The translations under genes and the position numbers were made by a program. A DNA stretch of 64,000 nt, taken from NCBI GenBank assembly GCA_050299555.1, contig JBNKWA010000026.1, forward strand, positions 16,381 to 80,380, read 5' to 3'. The notes beneath the pieces were generated by a model. That model made no database searches. It saw nothing but the letters and a program-made list of their open reading frames with translations, and was not told the DNA's origin. This document shows positions 27,007 to 35,234 of this stretch, in pieces. Each line of letters starts with the position of its first letter. Positions within the stretch are counted from its first letter, which is position 1. This DNA is from JBNKWA01 sp050299555. Its GTDB lineage: Bacteria > Pseudomonadota > Alphaproteobacteria > Rhodobacterales > Rhodobacteraceae.

Positions 27007-28041
27007 TCAGTTCAGCGGTTCCATCGGGGTCTCGGCCGCAACCATCTCCTGGGTGCTGGAAAGCTCCGGATCCGAGACCAGGCCGTATTCGGCCAGCGGG
27101 CCGTCCGGGCCGGCCATGTCGTCGGAAACGAAGAACTCCACGTATTCCTTCAGGCCCGGGATCACGCCCAGATGCGCCGCCTTGACGTAGAAGTAGAGCG
27201 GCCGCGACACCGGGTACTCGCCCGAGGCGATCGACTCGGTCGAGGGGGTGACGCCCGACATCGTTGCCACCTGCAGCTTGTCGGTGTTGTTCTCATAGAA
27301 CGACAGGCCGAACACGCCCACCGCCTCGGGGTTGGCGGCCAGCCGCGACAGCGTCTCGGTATAGTCGCCGTCGATATCCACCGATACGCCGTCGGTGCGC
27401 AGCGTCGTGCAGCCGGCCTCGGCGTCGTCCTCGGACATGCCTGCATCGAGCATCGCCTGCATGGCGCCCGACTGCTCGCAGCCAGCCAGGATCACCTTCT
27501 CGTCGAAGACTTCGCGGGTGCCGTGCTTGGTGCCCGGGATGAAGGCCAGGATCGGCAGGTCCGGCAGCTCCGGATTGACGTCGCTCCAGCTCTGGCTGGC
27601 ATTGTCGACCAGTGCGCCGTCGCTGACCACCTTGGCGGCGATGGCGTTGTACCAGTCGGCCGGGGTGAAGGCGAAGGCGTCGCCGTTGATGTCCGAGGCG
27701 AAGACGATGCCGTCATAGCCGATCCGGACCTCGAGGATGTCGGTGACGCCGTTCTCGGCGCAAAGGTCGATATCGGACTGCTTGATCCGGCTCGACGAGT
27801 TGGCGATGTCGATGGTGTTCTCGCCGACGCCCTCGCAGAGCTTCTTGCGCCCGGCGCCCGAGCCGCCACCCTCCACGACCGGCGTCGGAAAGTCGAAGTT
27901 CTCGCCAAAGGCTTCGGCGACGATGCCGGCATAGGGAAGAACGGTCGACGAACCGGCGATCTGGATCTGATCGCGGGCCGAGGCGGTACCGGCGGCTGCC
28001 GCGGCGGCTGCCGCGATGGCAAGCGCATGCTTGATTTTCAC
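27007..28041 (-). CDS. pstS: Phosphate-binding periplasmic protein PstS
   Basis: Periplasmic solute-binding protein of 344 residues that delivers phosphate to PstCAB. The GTG at 28041 is chosen because GGAG lies 7 bases upstream and a clean signal peptide follows (VKIKHALAIAAAAAAAAG, cleaved near ASA-R). The phosphate loop IAGSSTVLPYAG opens the mature protein, with EGGGSGAGRKKLCEG and SNSSSRIKQSD further on. The gene is the first after the Pho box and is followed by pstC at 61 bp. Confidence 0.95.
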   Translation of the reverse strand: MKIKHALAIAAAAAAAAGTASARDQIQIAGSSTVLPYAGIVAEAFGENFDFPTPVVEGGGSGAGRKKLCEGVGENTIDIANSSSRIKQSDIDLCAENGVTDILEVRIGYDGIVFASDINGDAFAFTPADWYNAIAAKVVSDGALVDNASQSWSDVNPELPDLPILAFIPGTKHGTREVFDEKVILAGCEQSGAMQAMLDAGMSEDDAEAGCTTLRTDGVSVDIDGDYTETLSRLAANPEAVGVFGLSFYENNTDKLQVATMSGVTPSTESIASGEYPVSRPLYFYVKAAHLGVIPGLKEYVEFFVSDDMAGPDGPLAEYGLVSDPELSSTQEMVAAETPMEPLN

Positions 28042-28125
28042 GAGACTACTCCGAGTGGATGATTTTGTGTCTTGTGCAGGCACACGGCCCGCTGGTCAGC
28101 ACACTAGGATCACTACTGTGCAGTT

Positions 28126-28167
28126 CTATTACACCTGAGTGACGCTTTTGCGACACTTCAAGACACT
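28126..28167 (-). promoter_or_regulatory. Pho box and -10 element upstream of pstS
   Basis: Read on the minus strand, three half-sites follow one another at 10-11 base steps: AGTGTC, AGTGTC, AGCGTCAC. The best pair is GTGTCGC-AAAA-GCGTCAC (28156-28139), the 7-4-7 layout of a PhoB box. A -10-like TAATAG (28131-28126) follows after seven bases, as expected when PhoB replaces the -35 contact. It lies between phoR and pstS, so pstS-phoB can be induced separately from phoR. Confidence 0.65.
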
Positions 28168-28178
28168 GTAATTGATGG

Positions 28179-29471
28179 CTATTCTGCCGCGCGCAGGGAT
28201 TCCGGCTCTGCTTTCGCGCCGTCCTCGGCGGGCTTCAGCCAGATGGTGAATCGGCTGCCCTTGCCCTCGGTGGACTGGATATCCAGCGCGCCGCCATGGC
28301 GGTTGAGGATGTGCTTGCAGATCGCCAGGCCAAGGCCGGTGCCGCCCTTGTCGCGGCTTGCGGACTTGCTGACGCGGTAAAAGCGCTCGGTCAGCCGCGG
28401 CAGGTGCTCGCGGGCGATGCCGGGGCCGTTGTCGGCGATGGTGACGCCGGTCATCCCCGGATGGCGCGGGTCGCGCACGGCGATCAGCGCCTCGACCGCC
28501 TTGCCGGATCCGGAATACTTGATGGCATTCTCAAGCAGGTTGACGATCACCTGTTGCAGCTGGTCGCGGTCGCCCTTGACCCGCGGCTCCGGATCGGCGG
28601 CGTCGAGCGCCAGCGTCAGCGTCACGCCGGCCTGTCTGGCCAGCGGCTCCACCAGGGCCGCGGCATCGCGGACGACCTGATAGAGCGGCAGCACCTCGGC
28701 CGGCCGGTCATGGGCGCTCAGCTCGATCCGGGACAGCGACAGCAGGTCGTCGATCAGCCGCTGCATGCGCGACGCCTGCCGTTCCATGATGTCGAGGAAC
28801 CTGACGCGCGCCTCGGCATCGTCCCGCGCATGACCCTTCAGGGTCTCGATATAGCCGATGATCGAGGCCAGCGGCGTTCGCAGCTCGTGGCTGGCATTGG
28901 CGACGAAATCCGAGCGCATCTTCAGCGCCGCGCGCTCGCGGGTGTAATCCTCGATGACCACCAGCACGCGGCGCGCATGGCCGCCGGGCTCGCCCTCCGG
29001 CACCGAAAGATGCAACTCGAGGCTGCGGTTGTGGCCCTGTCCGCCGATCGTCGTGACCGAGCGCGGCTTGCCGTCGGCGCGGATGGCCGCCAGTGCTTCG
29101 ATGAAGGCGGGCGCACGGATCACGCCGCTGATCGGCGCCCCGGTCACCGCCGGGGGAAACAGGGCGGCGGCGGCGGCATTGGCATAATCGAGCCGCCCGC
29201 CTTCGCCGATCAGCAGCAGCGGCAGGGGCAGCGAGCCGGCGATACGCCAGCCCAGACCCTGCGCCGACACCTCGGCGCGCGGTGCCTCGGTCACGCCCGC
29301 CGGATCGCTGTCATGCTGCCGGGCAGGGCGCCGCACCAGCCAGCCGACGGCGAACACCGCCACCACGATTCCGGCGGCGACGGCGGCTGGCGCCCCCAAC
29401 GCGGACGCTACCCCGGCACCTGCTGCCGTCGCGGCCGCAAGTGCGATATAGTTTGTACCTGAAAGCTGCAC
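28179..29471 (-). CDS. phoR: Phosphate regulon sensor histidine kinase PhoR
   Basis: Membrane histidine kinase of 430 residues. Two N-terminal membrane helices are followed by a PAS-like region (LPLPLLLIGEGGRLDYANAA). The phospho-acceptor His is in FVANASHELRTPLASIIGYI, and the ATP-binding domain has the N box LLENAIKYSGS, the G1 box ADNGPGIA and the G2 box GGTGLGLAICKHI. It is placed at the head of the minus-strand phosphate gene set, with the Pho box of pstS directly after it. Confidence 0.95.
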   Translation of the reverse strand: MQLSGTNYIALAAATAAGAGVASALGAPAAVAAGIVVAVFAVGWLVRRPARQHDSDPAGVTEAPRAEVSAQGLGWRIAGSLPLPLLLIGEGGRLDYANAAAAALFPPAVTGAPISGVIRAPAFIEALAAIRADGKPRSVTTIGGQGHNRSLELHLSVPEGEPGGHARRVLVVIEDYTRERAALKMRSDFVANASHELRTPLASIIGYIETLKGHARDDAEARVRFLDIMERQASRMQRLIDDLLSLSRIELSAHDRPAEVLPLYQVVRDAAALVEPLARQAGVTLTLALDAADPEPRVKGDRDQLQQVIVNLLENAIKYSGSGKAVEALIAVRDPRHPGMTGVTIADNGPGIAREHLPRLTERFYRVSKSASRDKGGTGLGLAICKHILNRHGGALDIQSTEGKGSRFTIWLKPAEDGAKAEPESLRAAE

Positions 29472-29592
29472 TGCCGATGCGTTTGTCTGTTTGTTGGGCC
29501 ATCATAGCAGTTTCCGCCAACGCCATGAAGCAGGATTGCTTTCACGAAGATGACTTATATCTGATGATGCGGGGCAATTGCGGGCAGTACCG

Positions 29593-30006
29593 ATGATCCG
29601 ATTCTCGCTCAAATGCGACCACGGCCACAGCTTTGACAGCTGGTTCAGTTCCAACGCCGATTTCGAGCGGCTGGAGGCGGGCGGTCTTTTGTCGTGCAGC
29701 GTCTGCGGCAGCGCCGCGGTGCAAAAGTCGCTGATGGCGCCGAGCGTGCGGCCCAATCCCGACGAACGGCCGCTGTCCGGCCCTGCCTCGCCGGCCGAAC
29801 AGGCGATGCGCGAGCTGCGCCGCAAGATCGAGGCAACGTCCGAGAACGTGGGCACCAACTTCGCCACCGAGGCGCGCCGCATCCATGAGGGCGAGGCGCC
29901 CGAGCGGCCGATCCATGGCAAGGCGCGCGTCCGCGACGCGGCCGAGCTGGTCCGCGACGGCATTCCGGTGGCGCCGCTGCCCTGGGGCGACGGCGAGACC
30001 AACTGA
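29593..30006 (+). CDS. DUF1178 family protein
   Basis: A 137-residue protein of the DUF1178 family. It begins MIRFSLKCDHGHSFDSWFSS and has a CSVCGSAAVQKSLMAPSV segment, so that C-x-H and C-x-x-C could bind a metal; a rubredoxin-like zinc ribbon is suggested. The C-terminal half is conserved (AEQAMRELRRKIEATSENVG, then FATEARRIHEGEAPERPI). The function is unknown. It is divergent from phoR and precedes lysC by 112 bp. Confidence 0.88.
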   Translation: MIRFSLKCDHGHSFDSWFSSNADFERLEAGGLLSCSVCGSAAVQKSLMAPSVRPNPDERPLSGPASPAEQAMRELRRKIEATSENVGTNFATEARRIHEGEAPERPIHGKARVRDAAELVRDGIPVAPLPWGDGETN

Positions 30007-30118
30007 CGCTGTTCGCGCCCGCCCGGGCACCGTTCGCTGACCTTGCGTCGCTTGCAGCCACCGCCCGCCTGACATAAGACGCCGCCACGTCTTGTCACCT
30101 TCCGGGCACCGTTTCCCC

Positions 30119-31372
30119 ATGTCGCTGCTTGTGATGAAATTCGGCGGAACCTCCGTCGCCGATCTGGACCGGATAGCGGCCGCCTCGGCGCGCGTGCAGC
30201 GCGAGGTGGACCGTGGCCACCGGGTGATCGTCATTGTCAGCGCCATGGCCGGCAAGACCAACGAGCTGGTCGGCTGGGTCCGCGACACCGCCAATCCGCC
30301 GGGCAGCAACGCCCACCATTTCTACGACGCCCGCGAATACGACGCCGTCGTCGCCTCGGGCGAGAACGTGACCGCCGGGCTGATGGCGCTGAGGCTGCAG
30401 ACGATGGGCATCGACGCGCGCAGCTGGCAGGGCTGGCAGGTGCCGCTGATGACCACCTCGGCCCATGGCGCGGCGCGGATCGAGTCGATCGGCACCGAGG
30501 CGATCAACGGCCGCTTCGACGCCGGCATGCAGGTCGCCGTGGTCGCCGGCTTCCAGGGCCTGTCGGCCGAGCACCGGCTGACCACCCTCGGCCGCGGCGG
30601 CTCGGATACCACCGCTGTCGCCTTCGCCGCGGCCTTCGGCGCCGAGCGCTGCGACATCTATACCGACGTGGACGGGGTCTACACCACCGACCCGCGGATC
30701 ACGAAAAAAGCCCGCAAGCTGTCCAGGATCGCTTATGAAGAGATGCTGGAGCTTGCTTCGCTGGGGGCAAAGGTGCTGCAGACCCGCTCGGTAGAGCTGG
30801 CGATGCGCTACAAGGTGCGGCTGCAGGTCCTCTCGAGTTTCGAGGACGTGCCGGGCACTCTGGTCTGCGACGAGGAGGAGATCATGGAGAGCAGGGTTGT
30901 CAGCGGCGTTGCCTATTCGCGCGACGAGGTCAAGATGACGCTGATCGGCGTCGCCGACCGGCCGGGCACGGCGGCGGCGATCTTCGGCCCGCTGGCCGAA
31001 TCCGGCGTCAATGTCGACATGATCGTGCAGAACATCTCCGCCGACGGCCTGACCGACATGACCTTCTCGTGCCCCACCGACGACGTGGCGCGGGCGACCG
31101 CCGCGGTGCAGAAGGCGCTCAAGGAAGGCAAGTTCGCCTACCGCAGCCTCGACATCGACGATGAGGTCTGCAAGGTCTCGATCGTCGGCATCGGCATGCG
31201 CAGCCATGCCGGCATCGCCCAGAAGATGTTCTCCGCGCTGGCGGCCGAGAACATCAACATCAAGGTCATCACCACCTCCGAGATCAAGGTGTCGGTTCTG
31301 GTGGACCGCAAGTACCTGGAGCTCGCCATCCAGACCCTGCACAACGCCTTCGAGCTCGAACAGGCCGCCTGA
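30119..31372 (+). CDS. lysC: Aspartate kinase
   Basis: Catalyses the first step of the aspartate pathway (lysine, threonine, methionine). The catalytic domain opens with VMKFGGTSVADLDRI and has GRGGSDTTAVAFAAAF and a YTDVDGVYTTDPRI segment. Two ACT domains follow, the C-terminal one including VSIVGIGMRSHAGIAQKMF and INIKVITTSEIKVSVLV, so lysine or threonine feedback is expected. The start at 30119 (MSLLVMKFGG) matches relatives at 417 residues; ATG 30134 is possible. ptsP follows after 8 bp. Confidence 0.95.
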   Translation: MSLLVMKFGGTSVADLDRIAAASARVQREVDRGHRVIVIVSAMAGKTNELVGWVRDTANPPGSNAHHFYDAREYDAVVASGENVTAGLMALRLQTMGIDARSWQGWQVPLMTTSAHGAARIESIGTEAINGRFDAGMQVAVVAGFQGLSAEHRLTTLGRGGSDTTAVAFAAAFGAERCDIYTDVDGVYTTDPRITKKARKLSRIAYEEMLELASLGAKVLQTRSVELAMRYKVRLQVLSSFEDVPGTLVCDEEEIMESRVVSGVAYSRDEVKMTLIGVADRPGTAAAIFGPLAESGVNVDMIVQNISADGLTDMTFSCPTDDVARATAAVQKALKEGKFAYRSLDIDDEVCKVSIVGIGMRSHAGIAQKMFSALAAENINIKVITTSEIKVSVLVDRKYLELAIQTLHNAFELEQAA

Positions 31373-31380
31373 GGCCAGCC

Positions 31381-33630
31381 ATGCTCAACGCCCAGGCGGT
31401 CGAGAGCCGTGTCCTGCTGAAACGACTGCGCGAGGCGCTGGCAACCGCCGGCGCCGGACAGGAGAGGCTCGACCGCATCACCACCATCGTCTCCGAGGGG
31501 CTGGTGACCGAGGTCTGTTCGATCTACCTGCGCCGCGACGCCGACACGCTGGAGCTGTTCGCCACCACCGGCCTGAACCCCGCTGCCGTGCACCAGACCA
31601 AGATGCGGCGCGGCCTGGTGGGCCGCATCGCCGCCAATGCCCAGCCGGTCAACACCTCGAACGCGCCGGCCGAGCCGGGGTTCGAGTTCCGCCCCGAGAC
31701 CGGCGAGGAGGCCTATTCCTCGTTCCTCGGCGTGCCGATCCAGCGCCTCGGCGAGGTGCTGGGCGTCCTGGTGGTGCAGAACCGCAAGGCCCGCAGCTAT
31801 ACCGAGGACGAGATCTACGCGCTTGAGGTGATCGCCATGGTGATCGCCGAGATGGCCGAGCTCGGCGCCTTCACCGGCAGCGCCGAGACCGACCTGCCGC
31901 CGCTGCACCGGCTGCCGTTCTTCGCCAGGGGCATCGTCGGCCAGGAGGGGGCGGCCGAGGGCACGGTGTTCCTGCACGATCCCCACGTGGCGATCTCCAA
32001 CCCCGTCGCCGACGACCCGCAGGCGGAACGCCAGCGCCTGCAAGAGGCGCTGACCAGGATGCGCTCCGAGATCGACGACATGATCGGCGACAACGACGTC
32101 GCCCAGGGCGAGCACCAGGAGGTGCTGAACGCCTGGCGCATGTTCGCCCATGACCGCGGCTGGGTCCGGCGCATCGAGGAGGGCATCGACAGCGGCCTTG
32201 CCGCCGAGGTGGCGGTGGAAAAGGAACAGTCGGCCACCCGCATGCGCATGGCCCGGGTGCCCGATCCCTACCTGCGCGAGCGCCTGCACGACCTTGACGA
32301 TCTGTCGAACCGGCTGCTGCGGCTTCTGTCGGGGGGCGAGCGGCTGTCGCAGCGGGCGCTGCCCGAGAACGCCATCCTGGTGGCCCGCAACATCGGCCCC
32401 GGCGAACTCCTGGAATATGGCCGTGCCATAAAAGGCGTGGTGCTCGAGGAGGGCTCGGTCGGCAGCCATGCCGCCATCGTCGCCCGGGCGCTGTCGATCC
32501 CGCTGGTGATCCAGGCCAGCCGCATCACCCGCGAGGCGGTGAACGGCGATCCGATCCTCGTGGACGGCGATCAGGGCGTGGTGCACCTGCGCCCCGAAGA
32601 CAGCGTGCGCGACAGCTTCCACGCCAAGATGGAGATGCTGGCCGAGGCCCATCAGAGCTACGCCACGCTGCGCAACAAGCCGGCCGCCACCCGCGACGGC
32701 GTGCGCATCACCATGCTGATGAATGCCGGGCTGATGGCCGACCTGCCGAGCCTCGAGAACTCGGGCGCCGAGGGCGTGGGCCTGTTCCGCACCGAGCTGC
32801 AGTTCCTGATCCGCCGCAGCGTGCCGCAGCGCGGCGAGCAGGCCGGGCTCTATTCCCGGATCCTGTCCCGGGCCGGCGACCTGCCGGTGACCTTCCGCAC
32901 CCTCGACATCGGCTCCGACAAGATCCTGCCCTACATGAAGCGCACAGACGAGCCGAACCCGGCCCTGGGCTGGCGGGCGATCCGGGTCGGGCTCGACCGC
33001 CCGGGCATGCTCAGGATGCAGCTTCAGGCGATGCTGCGCGGTGCCGCCGGGCGGCCGCTCAGGGTGATGTTTCCCTTCGTCGCCCAGTACCAGGAATTCG
33101 TCGATGCCCGCGACATGGTGCTGGCCGAGGTCTGGCGCGAGGGCGAGCTTGGCCACCCGGTGCCGCGGGACCTGAAGATCGGCGCCATGCTGGAGACGCC
33201 GAGTCTGGCCTTCGCGCCCGACTGCTTCTTCCAGCTCACCGACTTCATCTCCATCGGCGGCAACGACCTGAAGCAGTTCTTCTTCGCCGCCGACCGCGAG
33301 AACGAGCGCGTGCGCCGCCGCTACGACACGCTGACCGTCAGCTTCCTGAGCTTCATCGGCCAGATCGTCGAGCGCTGCGACCGCTTCGGAACCGCGCTCA
33401 GCTATTGCGGCGAGGATGCCGGCCGGCCGGTGGAGGCGCTGGCCTTCGCGGCCATGGGCCTGCGCACCCTGTCGATGCGCCCGGCCGCCATCGGCCCGGT
33501 GAAGCGGCTGCTGCGCGCCGTCAACCTGGCCGAGGCGCGGGCGGTGATCGACGAGGCCCGGTCGGGCGACGTCGCCTCGGTACGCGGGCCCCTGGTGGCC
33601 TGGCTCGATCGGATCGGGGCGCCCTACTGA
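31381..33630 (+). CDS. ptsP: PTS-Ntr enzyme I, phosphoenolpyruvate-protein phosphotransferase
   Basis: Starts the nitrogen-related phosphotransferase relay, taking phosphate from PEP and passing it to NPr and EIIA-Ntr. The first 160 residues are a GAF domain (ITTIVSEGLVTEVCSIYLRR), which senses glutamine in several bacteria. The phospho-accepting His is H363 in GSVGSHAAIVARAL. The PEP-binding part has GAEGVGLFRTELQFLI, FRTLDIGSDKILPYM and SYCGEDAGRPVEAL. 749 residues is the normal length. It is close to lysC, a conserved alphaproteobacterial pairing. A repeat-rich interval follows. Confidence 0.95.
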   Translation: MLNAQAVESRVLLKRLREALATAGAGQERLDRITTIVSEGLVTEVCSIYLRRDADTLELFATTGLNPAAVHQTKMRRGLVGRIAANAQPVNTSNAPAEPGFEFRPETGEEAYSSFLGVPIQRLGEVLGVLVVQNRKARSYTEDEIYALEVIAMVIAEMAELGAFTGSAETDLPPLHRLPFFARGIVGQEGAAEGTVFLHDPHVAISNPVADDPQAERQRLQEALTRMRSEIDDMIGDNDVAQGEHQEVLNAWRMFAHDRGWVRRIEEGIDSGLAAEVAVEKEQSATRMRMARVPDPYLRERLHDLDDLSNRLLRLLSGGERLSQRALPENAILVARNIGPGELLEYGRAIKGVVLEEGSVGSHAAIVARALSIPLVIQASRITREAVNGDPILVDGDQGVVHLRPEDSVRDSFHAKMEMLAEAHQSYATLRNKPAATRDGVRITMLMNAGLMADLPSLENSGAEGVGLFRTELQFLIRRSVPQRGEQAGLYSRILSRAGDLPVTFRTLDIGSDKILPYMKRTDEPNPALGWRAIRVGLDRPGMLRMQLQAMLRGAAGRPLRVMFPFVAQYQEFVDARDMVLAEVWREGELGHPVPRDLKIGAMLETPSLAFAPDCFFQLTDFISIGGNDLKQFFFAADRENERVRRRYDTLTVSFLSFIGQIVERCDRFGTALSYCGEDAGRPVEALAFAAMGLRTLSMRPAAIGPVKRLLRAVNLAEARAVIDEARSGDVASVRGPLVAWLDRIGAPY

Positions 33631-33650
33631 CCGCGTGTCCCCACGCGTCT

Positions 33651-33670
33651 CCATCCGCGTTAACACTTTT
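33651..33670 (+). repeat. GTTAACACTTTT element, first copy
   Basis: CCATCCGCGTTAACACTTTT lies 20 bases after the ptsP stop and matches 19 of 20 bases of the sequence at 63973-63992. Both are preceded by a GTGTCCCC word. The core GTTAAC is itself palindromic. Confidence 0.6.
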
Positions 33671-33698
33671 CCCGTTTGTTTTCAGATAGTTGCGAAAT

Positions 33699-33878
33699 GT
33701 CCCCATGGGGACGCCCAGTGCGGACACCCGGTCGGGCGACGGGAATTACCTGATCGCGCCCGGGCGCTCCCCGCCCACCCACCCTCGCGCCCGGGCGCGA
33801 TCTGGCACCCGGTCCCCATAGCGTCCCCACGGGAAATGCCGCGAAATCAGCACCTTGACCCCCCGTCCCCATGGGGAC
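33699..33878 (+). repeat. Compound repeat A upstream of the alpha/beta hydrolase gene
   Basis: A 180-bp block bounded by two copies of the palindrome GTCCCCATGGGGAC (33699-33712 and 33865-33878). Inside are the G4-hairpin copy 3, a GTCCCCA word near 33818, another near 33829, and a CAGCACCTTGACCCCCC segment before the right palindrome. The same order recurs at 34994-35165 on the other side of the hydrolase gene. Together with the rest of 33631-33972 it accounts for the non-coding stretch here; no gene is seen in it. Confidence 0.8.
33753..33801 (+). repeat. G4-hairpin element, copy 3
   Basis: Left arm ATCGCGCCCGGGCGC (33753-33767), loop TCCCCGCCCACCCACCCTC (33768-33786) and right arm GCGCCCGGGCGCGAT (33787-33801) give a perfect 15-bp stem with a 19-base loop. 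The 49 bases are identical to copy 5 at 63235-63283, 29 kb away. It is 123 bases after the ptsP stop. Confidence 0.9.
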
Positions 33879-33972
33879 GCTGCCAGTGCGCGGCCGACCG
33901 GGACTTGCCGGGCCCCCCGTGCTATGCCTTGATCGCCGCACCGGTAATCCTGGATCGACCGAGGAGCCCCCA

Positions 33973-34896
33973 ATGAACCCGTTCGCATCACTTGCGGCCG
34001 ACGACCGCCATCGGCCGGCAGGCCCGCGCCCTGGTGCCGCCGCACTCATCGCCCTGCTGCTGGCCTCTCCGGCATCGGCCGGGGAAGAGACCGTCACCTT
34101 CGAGGTCGATGGCATGAAGGTGGTCGGCACCCTCAACCTGCCGGACGGGGTCGAGAACCCGCCGGCGATCCTCTTGCTGCACGGCTTCACCGGCAGCCGC
34201 GACGAGCTGGAGATCCCGGCGGTGTCCGAAGGCATCTTCGCCCGCGCGGCGCGGGTCTGGGCCGATCAGGGCATCGCCAGCCTTCGCATCGACTATCGCT
34301 TCAACGGCGACAGCGATGGCGACTTCGCCGATTCCACCATGGATGCGCATGTCGCCGACGGGCTGGCCGCCCTGGATTTCCTGGCCGAAAGCGGCGTCGA
34401 TCCCGACCGCATGGCGCTGGTCGGCTGGAGCATGGGCGGCGCCGTCGGTGCGGCGGTCGCGGGCCGCACCAGCCACCCGCTCGACGCCGTGGCCCTGTGG
34501 GCGCCGGGCACCAACATGGCCGCATCGATCACGCTGCTTTTCGGCGCCGACAAGGTCAGGGAGGCTCTGGCCAGCGGCGGCGAGCCGGTGGGCTTCGCGC
34601 TGCCCTGGGGCGCCGAGATCGCGCTGAAGACCGGATTCTTCGAGAGCCTCTACACCGTCGATCCGCCGGCCGAGATCGCGCTCTACGACGGCCCGCTCTT
34701 CGTCGCCGTCGGGACCAATGACGACGTGGTCTTTCCGCAGCCCCAGTCGGGCCAGGTGCTGCTCGACTATCACCCCGGCGAGGAGGAGCTGTTCGTGCGG
34801 CCGATGGACCACGTCTTCAACGCCTTTCAGGGCGCCGAGCAGGTGGACGAGCTGATCGCCGCCACCGGTGCGTTCATCGCCGGCCATTTCGACTAG
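33973..34896 (+). CDS. Secreted alpha/beta hydrolase
   Basis: Predicted exported serine hydrolase of 307 residues. The start MNPFASLAADD has GAGGAG 7 bases upstream, and a signal peptide ends near ASPASA-GEE. The oxyanion region is LLLHGFTGSRDE, the nucleophile elbow VGWSMGGAVGAA, the acid in GTNDDVVFP and the catalytic His in RPMDHVFNAF. Similar proteins are annotated as dienelactone-hydrolase-like esterases or peptidases. The substrate is unknown. The gene is framed on both sides by copies of one compound repeat, unlike any other gene in the window. Confidence 0.85.
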   Translation: MNPFASLAADDRHRPAGPRPGAAALIALLLASPASAGEETVTFEVDGMKVVGTLNLPDGVENPPAILLLHGFTGSRDELEIPAVSEGIFARAARVWADQGIASLRIDYRFNGDSDGDFADSTMDAHVADGLAALDFLAESGVDPDRMALVGWSMGGAVGAAVAGRTSHPLDAVALWAPGTNMAASITLLFGADKVREALASGGEPVGFALPWGAEIALKTGFFESLYTVDPPAEIALYDGPLFVAVGTNDDVVFPQPQSGQVLLDYHPGEEELFVRPMDHVFNAFQGAEQVDELIAATGAFIAGHFD

Positions 34897-34993
34897 GAGG
34901 GCCGCGTGCGTGCCGGCCCGCCGAGAGCGGGCCGTCTTCCGCCCCCTCGGTTGCCAACGCCCTTTGTCAGATGACATCGGCAGCTTGCAGAGC

Positions 34994-35165
34994 GTCCCCA
35001 TGGGGACGCCCCGCGAGGGGGTGGACCTTCGCCACAGATCGCGCCCGGGCGCTCCCCGCCCTCCCACCCTCGCGCCCCATGCGCGATTGCGGGCGCGATT
35101 GCGGGGGGCGTCCCCACGCGATCCTGTTGAATTCCAGCGCCTTGATCCCCCGTCCCCATGGGGAC
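34994..35165 (+). repeat. Compound repeat B downstream of the alpha/beta hydrolase gene
   Basis: A 172-bp block with the same plan as compound repeat A: the palindrome GTCCCCATGGGGAC at each end (34994-35007 and 35152-35165), G4-hairpin copy 4 in the middle, a GTCCCCA word after it, and CAGCGCCTTGATCCCCC just before the right palindrome. Both copies are in the same orientation. It fills most of the 338-bp interval 34897-35234, in which I see no gene. Confidence 0.8.
35038..35087 (+). repeat. G4-hairpin element, copy 4
   Basis: Left arm ATCGCGCCCGGGCGC (35038-35052), loop TCCCCGCCCTCCCACCCTC (35053-35071), right arm GCGCCCCATGCGCGAT (35072-35087). The loop differs from the other copies at a single spacer base between C-tracts. 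The right end is followed by a second GCGGGCGCGATT, a short tandem extension of the arm. It is 142 bases after the hydrolase stop. Confidence 0.85.
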
Positions 35166-35234
35166 GCCTGGCGGCGCATTCCCTCTCCGGTCCCGCCGCG
35201 CTAGACAGGGGGCCCCAGGCTTTTCGAGGCGCCC

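Noticed and set aside
31138..33666. Minus-strand 842-codon frame over lysC and ptsP
   Set aside because: Antisense shadow covering two conserved genes; no independent support.
33631..35234. Insertion sequence or composite transposon around the hydrolase gene
   Set aside because: No transposase, no clear target-site duplication and no terminal inverted repeats of transposon type; described only as a compound repeat.
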